64,000 nt of DNA from Bacteroidota bacterium (GCA_030706405.1 JAUZOO010000015.1:1-64000); one strand, 5' to 3'; positions 42,100-51,364 are shown, counted from the first letter of the stretch. Numbers and translations: made by a program. Notes: generated by a model not told the origin, from the letters alone.

Positions 42100-42383
42100 T
42101 AACCAATTAAAAGCATTGATGTAGTCTTCGTTAACATTAACGGAGACTTAATGAGTTGAATTTGCTGCGTAAACAAATTCAACATTACCAACCTGTGTTT
42201 TGCCGTTTTTTGTAAAGAAGCTTAAATTGCTCATTGCAAAATTGAGCAAAATAAAAAACATTGAACATTACCGTATTGAAATTATCAATAAACAATATGT
42301 TTAAAGACCATTTTATGAAATTATACACATTGTCAGAAATTTAATTAAGTTTAACCATAAAAATTTACCAATCCAATTATCCA
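42100..42383. other. Intergenic region with three hairpins
   Basis: No gene is visible. Three inverted repeats follow each other: GTCTTCGTTAA/TTAACGGAGAC with one wobble (about 42124-42147), GTTGAATTTG/CAAATTCAAC (42155-42183) and TTGCTCA/TGAGCAA (about 42227-42249). None has a clear T-run on the plus strand. They may together end the upstream transcript or form an untranslated RNA structure ahead of the DUF6263 gene. No promoter box is convincing. Confidence 0.4.
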
Positions 42384-43289
42384 ATGAAAACATTAATTTC
42401 CTTAGTTTTTGTAGCCCTTTTAGGCATCTCGTTAATGGCCCAAACTCCCGTTAACCTTAAGTTAAATCTCGAAAAAGGCAAGTTGTACACAATTAAGAGT
42501 ACAAGTAAACAAGCCATTCAACAATCCGTTAATGGACAACAGTATGCTGTGAATATTTTTTCCAATACCGTTGTTAGTTATAAAGTTCTTCGGCAGGAGA
42601 ATGATATTATGGACATTGAATTAAAATTTGATACCATTGCAACTAAAATTAGTTCGCCCATGTTTAATCGGGAAACCAATTCAACAAAAGCAGGGAAAGA
42701 ACCCATCGAGAAACTTATGAATAAATTTAGCAAGTATAAGTTAATCGCAAAAATTTCGACCAGCGGTAAGTTTGTTGATTTTGTTAACTACCATAAGTTT
42801 AAAGACAGTGTTATGATGGTTCTCGATTCGGTTCCTGCCGCAAAAAAAGACCAGGCAAAAATGCAAGCCGAAGGACTGTTAAAGGAATCGGCTATTAAAA
42901 GTATGGTAGAACCATTCTTTGCTTATCTGCCCGAAAAAGCTGTAAAAATTGGCGACACCTGGGAAACTTCGTACTTCAGAAATGCAAACAATATTAGTAT
43001 GCTGTCGGCTAATTCCTTTACGTTAAAAGGCGTGGAAAATAATGAGGCTTTAGTATCCGGTAAATCCGAAATCGAATCGATGCCTCCCGTTGATGCTTCT
43101 CCCCAAATGTCCTCCGATTTAAAAGGTACTATAACCTTTGATGCTACAATAGACTTAACAACAGGTTTAGCTTTGCACAATACAGCAAAAGGACATATCG
43201 AGGGAACTAATACGATGAAGAATAATGGTAATGAGATGAAGATGCCAATGGTAGTTGATTCACAGTCGGAAACTATAATGATTAAATAA
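42384..43289 (+). CDS. DUF6263 family exported protein
   Basis: A 301-aa protein with a signal peptide (MKTLISLVFVALLGISLMAQ). The body is beta-rich, with LNLEKGKLYTIKSTSKQAI near the start and VEPFFAYLPEKAVKIGDTW in the middle, as in DUF6263 proteins of Bacteroidota. It has no recognisable catalytic residues and is probably periplasmic or surface-located. The receptor-type gene starts 29 bases after its stop codon and the two are probably co-transcribed. Confidence 0.78.
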   Translation: MKTLISLVFVALLGISLMAQTPVNLKLNLEKGKLYTIKSTSKQAIQQSVNGQQYAVNIFSNTVVSYKVLRQENDIMDIELKFDTIATKISSPMFNRETNSTKAGKEPIEKLMNKFSKYKLIAKISTSGKFVDFVNYHKFKDSVMMVLDSVPAAKKDQAKMQAEGLLKESAIKSMVEPFFAYLPEKAVKIGDTWETSYFRNANNISMLSANSFTLKGVENNEALVSGKSEIESMPPVDASPQMSSDLKGTITFDATIDLTTGLALHNTAKGHIEGTNTMKNNGNEMKMPMVVDSQSETIMIK

Positions 43290-43318
43290 GCTTGGGTTAA
43301 TTCGTTAATAAGTTAAAA

Positions 43319-45709
43319 ATGATTAAGAAATTTCTTTTCGTACTGTTGTGTTTTGTTGCTGTAAATGTAAATGCCCGCCAGGTAATAACAGGGAGCCTTA
43401 CCGACAAGGAAACCACCAAACCGGTGGAAGGTGCTAACGTTGAGTTGTTGCAGTTGCCGGATAGCACCATCGTTGAAATGTCAAAGACAAACTCCGAAGG
43501 GCTTTTTGTATTTTATAAAGCCGATACGATTAAAACGTATTGTTTAAGGGTAAAACACATTAGTTATAAAGCCATGTTGTTTCCTGTTGTTTCCAAAAAG
43601 AAAAGCATGATTAACAATGTTGGGGCTTTGGCACTTACGCCTTCTATGTATAGTTTCAAAGAGGTTGTAGTAAATGGCACCAGAGTTAAAGTAACGGAAT
43701 TGGGCGATCGTACTATTTACGGAATTCCCGACGGTATAAAAAAGACATCCACCGATGGTCTCGATGTGCTTCGTAAAGTTCCGTCGGTACAAGTCGACTA
43801 TTTTAACGAGAACATCACCGTTAACGGAAAATCGAATATTAAAATTGAGGTGGATGGCATAACCCGCGATAAAGAATATCTAAAGAAGTTGCATCCTTCG
43901 CAGGTTGATAAGATGGAAGTTATTACCAGCCCATCGGGTAAGTACGATGCCGATGTTGATGCTGTTATTAATATTGTTACTAACCCGGCCATGCGTTTTG
44001 GGCTTAAAGGAATGGTAAATATTATGGCTTTGCCGGTCAATTCCCACACTTACATGGGACGGGCAAACGGAAGTCTGGATTATGGCGTGGAAAAAATTTC
44101 GTATTACATTGCTGCCAATGGTATGGCCCAGGATTTTAATTTTATTACCGACATGAACCGTACCTCAGGTGTTACCAATTTACAACGTAATAGCAGCCAA
44201 ACAACCAAAGGTGGTAATGGAAATGTTAATCTGGGTTTAATCTACGATCCCAACGAATTAAATAACCTTAACCTAAATGTTTCATATAACAATAACGCCT
44301 CCAATGGAAATAGTGAAGCGTGGAATTACAACCATCTTAATGGTGTGATGAACAGCATTTCCAAAACGATTTCTAATTCGAATAATAATAATGACGGATT
44401 TAGCTCATCAGTGTTTTATAAACATAAATTCGATAAGAAAACGCAGCACGGATACGAAGTAGAGTTAAATTATAACACAAGCCTGAACAATACTTCAACC
44501 ACAGATTTTCAGAATGTGAACTATAACCCTAACGATCCATCGTTAGAGACATCCCGTAGTCCGTGGCAAAAAGAGTATAATAATATCCATCGGCAAACTG
44601 TTTCGGGACAAAGTAATTATACCCTGCCATTCGACAGTGTGTATTCGTTTAACATGGGGATAAGCGGTAACTTCAATAAATATTCTGTTGATAATACAAG
44701 CTCCGTTGCTCCGGTTCAGAACTTGGATTATACCGATTTTCGGTCTGGTGGTTATGCCGAATTGTCGAGAACGTTTAAAAAAGGAAGCATAAAGATTGGT
44801 TCAAGATTCGAGAACTCGCATGTGGAGATTAATTCATCGGGTAGTAGCAATTACTTTTCGCCGCTGCCTTATGCAAACGGTTATTATAAAATTAATGGCG
44901 ATAATAGTATTAAACTATCCTATTCCCGCAGAGTAATACGGCCCGGAGTTGGTCAGCTCAACCCTTTTGTAAGTGTAGTGGATAGCCAGACAATAAGTCG
45001 GGGTAATCCAAATCTTAAACCTGCTTACAGAGACAATTTTCAGTTAACCTACAATGTAAAAGTATCTGTAAAGAAGGTTACTGTAAACTTTTCTCCTCAG
45101 TTGTTTTACGAATATAAAACCGGCCTGATACAATCGATTTTAAGTTATAATCAGGATAGAAAAATATACGAAAGCGTACCCGAAAATATCTCCGATGGTT
45201 ACGAAGCTGGTGGCGGATTATCGGTTAATTCGCAAATAGCCATGGTAATGTTTAACTCCAATTTCAGGTATTCGTTTAACCATGTAGATAAATACGGAAC
45301 ACAGATTGAAGCTACAAACCAGCGGAACTGGAATTGGAATTCGTTTGTGATGTGCCCGCTGCCAAAGAATTTGAAATTTATCTCCATTTTTAATATCAAC
45401 GGGCCGGTATTAAACGGACAAACCGAAAGCAAGATGTCTCCTTTTTATATTGTAGGTATTATCAAACAATTTAAAAACAACAGCACGCTCAACTTTATGG
45501 CATTTAATCCTTTTGCCAAAAGGTTTTTCGATAACACAGTCACCCTCCGAAATAATACAATTAACCAGAGAACAGAATCGTATATGAATATGAAGAACGC
45601 TTTTGTGGTGATGTATAGTTACAATTTTAAAGTTGGTAAAAGCGTCGAAAAACAAAAACATAACGTAGAACAGCAGGGCGAAGATAATGGGTTTAAATTG
45701 CCTTTCTAG
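43319..45709 (+). CDS. Outer-membrane beta-barrel (TonB-receptor-like) protein
   Basis: A 796-aa outer-membrane protein with a signal peptide (FLFVLLCFVAVNVNA). An N-terminal carboxypeptidase-regulatory-like domain (about 22-95: ITGSLTDKETTKPVEGANVEL) and a plug-like domain (about 100-215: DGLDVLRKVPSVQVDY, VEVDGITRDKEYLK) precede a barrel rich in N, Y and S strands. It belongs to the outer-membrane beta-barrel family typical of Bacteroidota. No TonB box and no SusD partner is seen, so glycan import is not supported. It ends VEQQGEDNGFKLPF and is followed by a terminator. Confidence 0.88.
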   Translation: MIKKFLFVLLCFVAVNVNARQVITGSLTDKETTKPVEGANVELLQLPDSTIVEMSKTNSEGLFVFYKADTIKTYCLRVKHISYKAMLFPVVSKKKSMINNVGALALTPSMYSFKEVVVNGTRVKVTELGDRTIYGIPDGIKKTSTDGLDVLRKVPSVQVDYFNENITVNGKSNIKIEVDGITRDKEYLKKLHPSQVDKMEVITSPSGKYDADVDAVINIVTNPAMRFGLKGMVNIMALPVNSHTYMGRANGSLDYGVEKISYYIAANGMAQDFNFITDMNRTSGVTNLQRNSSQTTKGGNGNVNLGLIYDPNELNNLNLNVSYNNNASNGNSEAWNYNHLNGVMNSISKTISNSNNNNDGFSSSVFYKHKFDKKTQHGYEVELNYNTSLNNTSTTDFQNVNYNPNDPSLETSRSPWQKEYNNIHRQTVSGQSNYTLPFDSVYSFNMGISGNFNKYSVDNTSSVAPVQNLDYTDFRSGGYAELSRTFKKGSIKIGSRFENSHVEINSSGSSNYFSPLPYANGYYKINGDNSIKLSYSRRVIRPGVGQLNPFVSVVDSQTISRGNPNLKPAYRDNFQLTYNVKVSVKKVTVNFSPQLFYEYKTGLIQSILSYNQDRKIYESVPENISDGYEAGGGLSVNSQIAMVMFNSNFRYSFNHVDKYGTQIEATNQRNWNWNSFVMCPLPKNLKFISIFNINGPVLNGQTESKMSPFYIVGIIKQFKNNSTLNFMAFNPFAKRFFDNTVTLRNNTINQRTESYMNMKNAFVVMYSYNFKVGKSVEKQKHNVEQQGEDNGFKLPF

Positions 45710-45785
45710 GCTTTTGGTTACTTGCTAAATTGTCGGCTGTTCAGCTATTATTTCAATATTTAAGGAAATAAAACTGATTTATATG

Positions 45786-45813
45786 GGCACGGATTTTTAT
45801 CCGTGCCTTTTTA
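45786..45813 (+). terminator. Terminator of the receptor gene
   Basis: GGCACGGAT (45786-45794), loop TTTT, ATCCGTGCC (45799-45807), then TTTTTAT. A perfect 9-bp stem. Confidence 0.9.
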
Positions 45814-45854
45814 TTTGGTTAAATAGATATAAGTATACTAACCCGTAAGGGTAT

Positions 45855-45946
45855 GTTCGACGATGAGAGCCTTCTGTCGAACTCAGTTTATAGCCTTGCC
45901 TTATCATGGAAATAACCCAGTCAGGGTTTAAAAATCTGACTGGGTT
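45855..45946. repeat. Two further hairpins in the receptor-DUF6261 gap
   Basis: GTTCGAC (45855-45861) pairs with GTCGAAC (45876-45882) over 14 bases. AACCCAGTCAG (45914-45924) pairs with CTGACTGGGTT (45936-45946) over 11 bases; it lies just beyond the DUF6261 stop on the minus strand and may end that transcript, though its T-run is poor. Confidence 0.5.
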
Positions 45947-45957
45947 TACACTGTATT

Positions 45958-46722
45958 TTAATTTGTTTCCGTTTGTTTATCCGTCTGCAAAGTGTCGGAT
46001 TTCTTCTTTTTGTTTTCGGTACGGGTTTCAGTGGCGCGAGCGGTGGACATTGTAACCGAAATAAGTTCGTTCACAGCTTTCATATAATCCGCAAGCTTGG
46101 TGTTGGAGCTGTCGGCCGAATATTGCAGGTCGAGCAGCGTGAGCAACGACCGGATGGCATTAACCAGTAGCGGACGGGTTTCGTTGATGGTTGGGCCATC
46201 ACTATCGGGTCGGCTAACACTCGCATTGAAGGTTTGTTCGAAATCGTCCTGGGCCGAAGCCAATTCGTTTAACCATTCGTTAGCAGCCAGCAGAGCCAGT
46301 TCGGCAGAACATTTGTTATTTATCTCAGCAATCATGCTGGTGATGGCAGCAGTACCGGTCTGGTAGCCGCGCGATGGTGCACTCCAACCATGTTTACGGA
46401 TAATATCGGCCACACGCGTACCTGCTTCGTTCCAGCCTTTAGCAGGACGATGGCTGCAAGCTACAATGTAGTTGCGGAACCCCAGGAACGAAGTGCCGCG
46501 CAGTGCATCCTTTTGGGCCAACAGCTCGGTATACGGGTTTTTAGATTCGCGTTCAAAAGCCTTGCAAAAGGTATCGTATGCCGACGAATGCCGGGTGACG
46601 AACGGAGTAAAGATATGCTCTTCGGGTTCGTTAGCGATGGGCTCAAAAATTTTAACCAGGCGATGTCCAAATGTTTTTAATTGGTCGCTCGATAATAACG
46701 AGTAATTAAGGGAATCGATCAT
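45958..46722 (-). CDS. DUF6261 family protein
   Basis: A 254-aa protein starting MIDSLNYSLLSSDQLKTFG at 46720-46722; the upstream in-frame ATG adds 26 residues that look unlike the family. The helical body includes TPFVTRHSSAYDTFCKAFERE, RGTSFLGFRNYIVACSHRP and NAIRSLLTLLDLQYSADSS, as in DUF6261, a family known almost only from Bacteroidota and without assigned function. There is no signal peptide. The K/T/E-rich tail is disordered. The 41-bp tandem-repeat array begins 165 bases before its start codon. Confidence 0.8.
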   Translation of the reverse strand: MIDSLNYSLLSSDQLKTFGHRLVKIFEPIANEPEEHIFTPFVTRHSSAYDTFCKAFERESKNPYTELLAQKDALRGTSFLGFRNYIVACSHRPAKGWNEAGTRVADIIRKHGWSAPSRGYQTGTAAITSMIAEINNKCSAELALLAANEWLNELASAQDDFEQTFNASVSRPDSDGPTINETRPLLVNAIRSLLTLLDLQYSADSSNTKLADYMKAVNELISVTMSTARATETRTENKKKKSDTLQTDKQTETN

Positions 46723-47583
46723 AATTGTTGTTTTTAGAGTGAAAAAATAGTTAATGATTATTTTCGAAATTTTTTTTGGTTTGTTTTCAAGCATAAACAT
46801 AACGGGTGATTATTGCTTATGCCCGGTATTTTTACAAAATGGCAGGCCGTTTGCCTATGGGTATTACTATTACAAGATATTGCGTGGCGAAAAATTTCTT
46901 CCTCGTTGAAATGCAGGAAGGTATTCGGCGGTCAATTTTTATCTCGTTGAAATGCGGAGATATAATTGACGGTCAATTTTTATCCCGTTGAAATGCAGAG
47001 ACGAAATTGACGGTCAATTTTCATCCTGCAGAAATGCGGAGACATAATTGACGGCCAATTTTCATCTCGTTGAAATGCGGAGACGAAATTGACGGTCAGT
47101 TTTTATCCTGCAAAATTGCAGACACAAAATTGACGGCCGTTTTTCGCCCTGTCAAAATGCAGGAGCCCTAATCATTCGGTAAATAGTACTTAAAATATTA
47201 ATCATACAATCCGGAAAACAGTATTGGTGGCATTAAAATAACCAATGTTGCATTGCACCAATTAATTAAACTTTTAAAATTCCGACTTTGTTTATGGCGG
47301 ATAATTTTTTGTTAATTGAAATTAAACATTTTTTTTCTTATAATAAACATCTCTATTTCAAATTTCTAAAACTTTTTGAAAAAAAAGACGATGTATACCG
47401 AATCCGTTATGTCTAAATTAATTATTAATTAATTACTCCCGTTTAGTTTTGTGCTATTAACAACTTCTTTTACTGGTTTTAACTATGTTTTGTTTATATG
47501 TTTTATCCAAAACAGTCATGTGAAAAATCGTCTTAGAATGTTGCTAACTAAACCTAATTAATAATTATAAAAATCATTAAAAA
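46723..47583. other. 861-bp non-coding region with a 41-bp repeat array
   Basis: No gene is supported in this gap, which separates divergent DUF6261 and GH71/99-like genes. The repeat array covers 46888-47174. From 47175 to 47583 the sequence is AT-rich and contains a TAGTTTTG box at 47444-47451 that could be a -7 element for the lipoprotein gene, although no good -33 box is at the right distance. Confidence 0.6.
46888..47174. repeat. 41-bp tandem repeat array, seven units
   Basis: Units start at 46888, 46929, 46970, 47011, 47052, 47093 and 47134, each exactly 41 bases apart; the first and last are degenerate. Each has the core GTTGAAATGCGGAGA, or the variants with CTGCA. The unit junctions read AAATTGAC-G-GTCAATTT, a palindrome with a single central base, best kept at the third and fourth starts. 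41 is not a multiple of three, so the array is non-coding. There are no unique spacers, so it is not CRISPR. A possible older unit begins at 46847. Confidence 0.9.
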
Positions 47584-49278
47584 ATGAGAAGAATTGAAAC
47601 ATGGTTATTGGGAGTAATGCTCCTTGTAGCTGCCAGTTGTTCTAAAACCAATACTGTTGACAGTATGGAAAGTTCAGCAATGGGTAAAACAATGCTTAAA
47701 TCATCGGCCGTAGGCGATGTAGTCGGAAAAGTAACGGTAGGTTACCAGGGATGGTGGGACTGTGCCGGCAGTGGCTCACCTTTTAATTCGTGGCAGCACA
47801 TGAACCTCGAATGTTGGCCCGATGTACGCGAATATACCAACACGTATGGAGGATGTACGTTTAACCAGGCAGGCGTTCTTCAACCGGCATTCAATGGTAA
47901 TTTGGGCAATGGACAACCGGCAAAAATGTTCTCGTCGTGGAGTGACCAAACCGTTGACGTCCATTTTAAATGGATGAAACTTTACGGCATCGATTGTGCC
48001 GCTCAGCAACGCTTTGGAAGTGCCATTGTAGCCGGAGCCAAAAAAGATTTCTTCGACCAGATTCTGACCAAAGTGAAAACTTCGGCCGAAAAGTATGGTG
48101 TTAAATTTTACGTGATGTACGATTGCAGTGCAACCAACGCCATTGATACCGACTGGACAAATACGATTGTAAATACCTTGCACCTTACCTCGTCGTCGGC
48201 TTATGCCAAACAAAACGGCAAACCCGTTGTTGCCCTCTGGGGCGTTGGCAAAAGCGACCGCGGAAGTATTGCCGATTGGGTTGCCAAAATCAACTGGTTT
48301 AAGGCTCAGGGTTGTTATGTAATTGGTTGTCCGTTGCAGGGCTGGCGCAGCGGAACCGACATGTCGGCCTACAACGCTTGCGATATGATTATGCCCTGGA
48401 TGGTCGGAAAAACCTCTACGGCGAACTTCCAGGGTTGGTATACCGACGACCTGACGTATTGTAATGCTCACGCGCTCGATTACCAGGCCGATATCTATGC
48501 CGGTACATCTTTTTATAATACCGATGCTACCTGGGTGAAAAATAAAATTCCGCGTATGTACGGAAACTTTATGTGGCAGCAATTTTCGGCAGCCAAAAAT
48601 GCAGGTGTAAACAGCGTTTATATTTCGATGTTCGACGAGGCTCAGGAGGCTACCCAAATTTTTAAAACTGCCGAAGACGCTTCGATGATTCCTGCCGGGA
48701 ACTATTTTCTCACGCTCGATGCCGACGGTGTTCCCTGTTCTTCCGATTTTTATCTGCGTTTAACCAACGAAGGCGGAAAAATGATCAAGGGGTTAATCCC
48801 ATATCAGGAAACACACTCTACACCGTATACTAATTATCTGGACAGATGCGATGCCAATACCAGCTGGATTTCTGCAAACACATTGTCGGTGAATACCAGC
48901 GACAAGAAAGAGGGAACAGGCTGCCTTCAATCGGTAGGAAGTGGCACCGACGAGTTTAAGAAAGTATTTACCGCGTTTAACAGCGGTGCAACTGTTGGCA
49001 ATGGTTCGCTTCAGTTTTGGTATTATGTATCGGACGTTACCAAGTTAGGAACTTCCAACCAGGTGGAACTGGGTAGCGGCGGGGCTGCCGATACCAATGA
49101 GTACAACTGGAACATTGGTACGCTTGTTAATGGATGGAACCTTATTACCCTGAAGTTTAGCAATGCAGGTACAACTGGCGGAACTCCCAATCTGGGAGCA
49201 ATTAACTGGTTTCGTATTTACCATGCCAAAACCGCCAGCATAACTACCAAGGTGGATGCTATCCAGATATTACCATAA
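47584..49278 (+). CDS. Glycoside hydrolase family 71/99-like lipoprotein
   Basis: A 564-aa surface or periplasmic lipoprotein; the lipobox ends at C19 (LLVAASCSK). Residues about 48-385 form a TIM-barrel-type domain like the GH71/GH99-related proteins: VTVGYQGWWDCAGSG, HFKWMKLYGIDCAAQQRFG, KFYVMYDCS, QGWRSGTDMSAYNACD and YISMFDEAQEATQIF with candidate catalytic acids. GH71 and GH99 enzymes act on alpha-glucans and alpha-mannosides. The C-terminal 180 residues are beta-rich and look like a carbohydrate-binding module (SISTKVDAIQILP-type end). No SusC/SusD pair is nearby, so substrate is unknown. Confidence 0.82.
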   Translation: MRRIETWLLGVMLLVAASCSKTNTVDSMESSAMGKTMLKSSAVGDVVGKVTVGYQGWWDCAGSGSPFNSWQHMNLECWPDVREYTNTYGGCTFNQAGVLQPAFNGNLGNGQPAKMFSSWSDQTVDVHFKWMKLYGIDCAAQQRFGSAIVAGAKKDFFDQILTKVKTSAEKYGVKFYVMYDCSATNAIDTDWTNTIVNTLHLTSSSAYAKQNGKPVVALWGVGKSDRGSIADWVAKINWFKAQGCYVIGCPLQGWRSGTDMSAYNACDMIMPWMVGKTSTANFQGWYTDDLTYCNAHALDYQADIYAGTSFYNTDATWVKNKIPRMYGNFMWQQFSAAKNAGVNSVYISMFDEAQEATQIFKTAEDASMIPAGNYFLTLDADGVPCSSDFYLRLTNEGGKMIKGLIPYQETHSTPYTNYLDRCDANTSWISANTLSVNTSDKKEGTGCLQSVGSGTDEFKKVFTAFNSGATVGNGSLQFWYYVSDVTKLGTSNQVELGSGGAADTNEYNWNIGTLVNGWNLITLKFSNAGTTGGTPNLGAINWFRIYHAKTASITTKVDAIQILP

Positions 49279-49285
49279 CCTTAAA

Positions 49286-49350
49286 TTACCAACGAGAAAA
49301 ATTGCCGGATTGACCGTTTCTCAAAATTGAGCAGTTTTTCTCGTTGGTAA
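49286..49350. terminator. Long hairpin after the GH71/99-like gene
   Basis: TTACCAACGAGAAAAA (49286-49301) pairs perfectly with TTTTTCTCGTTGGTAA (49335-49350), a 16-bp stem with a 33-base loop. It lies between two convergent genes and probably ends both transcripts, although the loop is large and no long T-run follows. Confidence 0.6.
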
Positions 49351-49396
49351 GATTATTTCTGAACTTTTTGTCAGAGATATTTAACATCATAAGATA

Positions 49397-51364
49397 TTAC
49401 CGAATTTTGATAACCCGTTGCGATTTTAACTGCCCCCTGGCATTTTGAACGGTAAGCAGGTACATTCCGGCATTGATATCCGACGCCGGATAGGAAAACC
49501 GGTATTGCCCGGACTGCAATTCGGTGAATGGCATTAAGGTTTGTATTTTCCGGCCTGTCATCGAGAATAGCGAAATGGTTAGTTTTTCATTTTGTTGCAG
49601 TTGCAATTCAATATTCAGGTTATCGGTAAACGGGTTAGGCATTAACACGATGTTTACATCGAACAACGTGGCTTTGCATTCTTCGAAATACGTACACGAC
49701 GAACTTAGTTTCGATTTTACTTCGAGTGGAACGGCCGGGTCGCGCCTCATCATAATTGTTTTGTATTCCTGTTTGAGCTGGTTTCCAATGCGCGGAGGCA
49801 GGGAATCGAAAAAAGCTTCGGTTGGGGCGTACCAAAAGATTAAGTCATCCTCGAGTTGGTACCCATCAGGTAAATCTTTTTTTATCCTGACAGGAATTAA
49901 TTCATTCATCTTTAAAGAATCTCCATTTGGTTCCTTTAGGCCTAATTTACGTAATATTTTTTCTTTAAAGTTTGAAATAAATAGTGCGTAAACATCTAAC
50001 TTAACAGGATTCCGTCTACCACCGCTAGTGCTAAAATCGGGATTTTTACTCAAAAATAGATGGTTGTTTATATTTCGATAATCTATCCCTGCATCAAATT
50101 CTGTTTCGCCATTAAGAAAACGAATGCCAATTTTTTTTAATTCTTCTTTCGAGAGGTCTATATAATGAATATTTTCCATGTAATCGTAGAATTCGTAATG
50201 CTTGTTGTAATCTACAAGGTTTGCATCCGGATATTTTTTCTTCAAAAGCTTTTTGTTTTCATAAAATTCTCTGACGTTTTGATACCTCGCGGGTAAAGCA
50301 TTGTAAAAATCGTTGTTGGATACAAACCACAAAATTCTTGTTTTATAAACGATGTCGGTATAGTATTTCTGGCGGATAAGCACAGGAACCAGCGTATCGT
50401 CCATGCTCTTCAGCGGAAGTTTTAACATACTGAAAAGAAAATTCCGGTCGGTATTTTCGTTGAGCGAATCGAGGGTCGAAAAAAATCTCCTGGTAAAATT
50501 TGTAGAGTCCCAACGGTTATAAAATAGCGGGGAGGCAGTTTGGGGATAAAAGGGCAACAGTTCCTTATAATACGAAACAGATACATTGTTAAAACTGTTG
50601 ATGATTTGTTCGTTGGTGGAATAACAAAGATAAAACGGAAGGAACGATACGGTTTTCTCAATATCTTTTTGATATCTCGTTTTTCGTTTAAAGCCCGGGA
50701 TTTGCCGGGATTCATAAGAAGCCCAGAAATAGGGCCGGTTGTACCCCGAAATGATTCCGTTGGGAGTGACGTTTAAATAATACAGTCCGGAATCGTTTAA
50801 TAAAACGCCAAGGTTTTTAAGCTCGTCGCTGGTCAGTTCCATAATATAATCGTCGCCCGAAGCCGGTTTCCCGTCCCATTCGGGTAACGGTTCGGTTTTA
50901 GAAAAAGTTTCCGGTTGCTTATTGCTAATGGTTGTAGCAACAGTATTTGTTTTTGCCGGAATTACTGAGTCGGGAGCAATGATAAGATGTGCTCCTTCTT
51001 TTATTGTTTTAGCCGTTAAATGCCCGTTCTTGCCATTGGAGGCTGTTGTTTGGCGGTTATTGTTTAGGCTATACGTTTTTTTCGCGATAAAATTCTGCGC
51101 ATTGTTTTTAATAGTCGGCGATTTGTGTTGACCGGCTGGCATCAGCAATGTCACCCCAACAAATATGGACGAAATAATTGTGCTCATGATGATAAGATTT
51201 AGGTACTTTTTAAAAAAATGTTTGACAGAGTGTCCCGAACTGGCCGGTTGCGGGGCGTGATATAATAAAAAGTGCACTTTTTCGTCATCGATGATGGGCG
51301 GTTGGTTCGCGGCCTTTTCAAATAACCGCTCGATATCTTTGTCTGAAAATTTTAGATTTTTCAT
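49397..51364 (-). CDS. Membrane protein with T9SS sorting domain, putative anti-sigma partner
   Basis: A 655-aa protein. Residues 1-55 are charged and cytoplasmic-like, residues about 56-76 form one transmembrane segment (NLIIMSTIISSIFVGVTLLM), and a large exported part follows. Two related modules occur: ELTSDELKNLGV near 176 and LSKEELKKIGI near 404; PVLIRQKYYTDIVYKTRILWF near 327 and PVRIKKDLPDGYQLEDDLIFW near 491. The last 80 residues form a type A T9SS sorting domain (PNPFTDNLNIEL, GRKIQTL, NAGMYLLTV, SQRVIKI). Its start overlaps the sigma-factor stop by four bases, the usual layout for an anti-sigma factor, but no known anti-sigma domain is recognised. Confidence 0.7.
   Translation of the reverse strand: MKNLKFSDKDIERLFEKAANQPPIIDDEKVHFLLYHAPQPASSGHSVKHFFKKYLNLIIMSTIISSIFVGVTLLMPAGQHKSPTIKNNAQNFIAKKTYSLNNNRQTTASNGKNGHLTAKTIKEGAHLIIAPDSVIPAKTNTVATTISNKQPETFSKTEPLPEWDGKPASGDDYIMELTSDELKNLGVLLNDSGLYYLNVTPNGIISGYNRPYFWASYESRQIPGFKRKTRYQKDIEKTVSFLPFYLCYSTNEQIINSFNNVSVSYYKELLPFYPQTASPLFYNRWDSTNFTRRFFSTLDSLNENTDRNFLFSMLKLPLKSMDDTLVPVLIRQKYYTDIVYKTRILWFVSNNDFYNALPARYQNVREFYENKKLLKKKYPDANLVDYNKHYEFYDYMENIHYIDLSKEELKKIGIRFLNGETEFDAGIDYRNINNHLFLSKNPDFSTSGGRRNPVKLDVYALFISNFKEKILRKLGLKEPNGDSLKMNELIPVRIKKDLPDGYQLEDDLIFWYAPTEAFFDSLPPRIGNQLKQEYKTIMMRRDPAVPLEVKSKLSSSCTYFEECKATLFDVNIVLMPNPFTDNLNIELQLQQNEKLTISLFSMTGRKIQTLMPFTELQSGQYRFSYPASDINAGMYLLTVQNARGQLKSQRVIKIR

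Noticed and set aside
43319-45709. SusC-like receptor of a polysaccharide utilisation locus
   Set aside because: There is no SusD gene, the protein is shorter than SusC, and no TonB box is seen; the distant GH71/99-like gene is in another transcription unit.
45973-46705. Plus-strand reading frames opposite DUF6261
   Set aside because: They are shadows of the DUF6261 gene, with biased composition and no start signals.
46806-46991. 61-aa open frame across the repeat array
   Set aside because: It runs into repeats whose length is not a multiple of three and has no ribosome binding site or family resemblance.
46888-47174. CRISPR array
   Set aside because: Units follow each other without unique spacers, the whole 41 bases repeat, and no cas gene is near.
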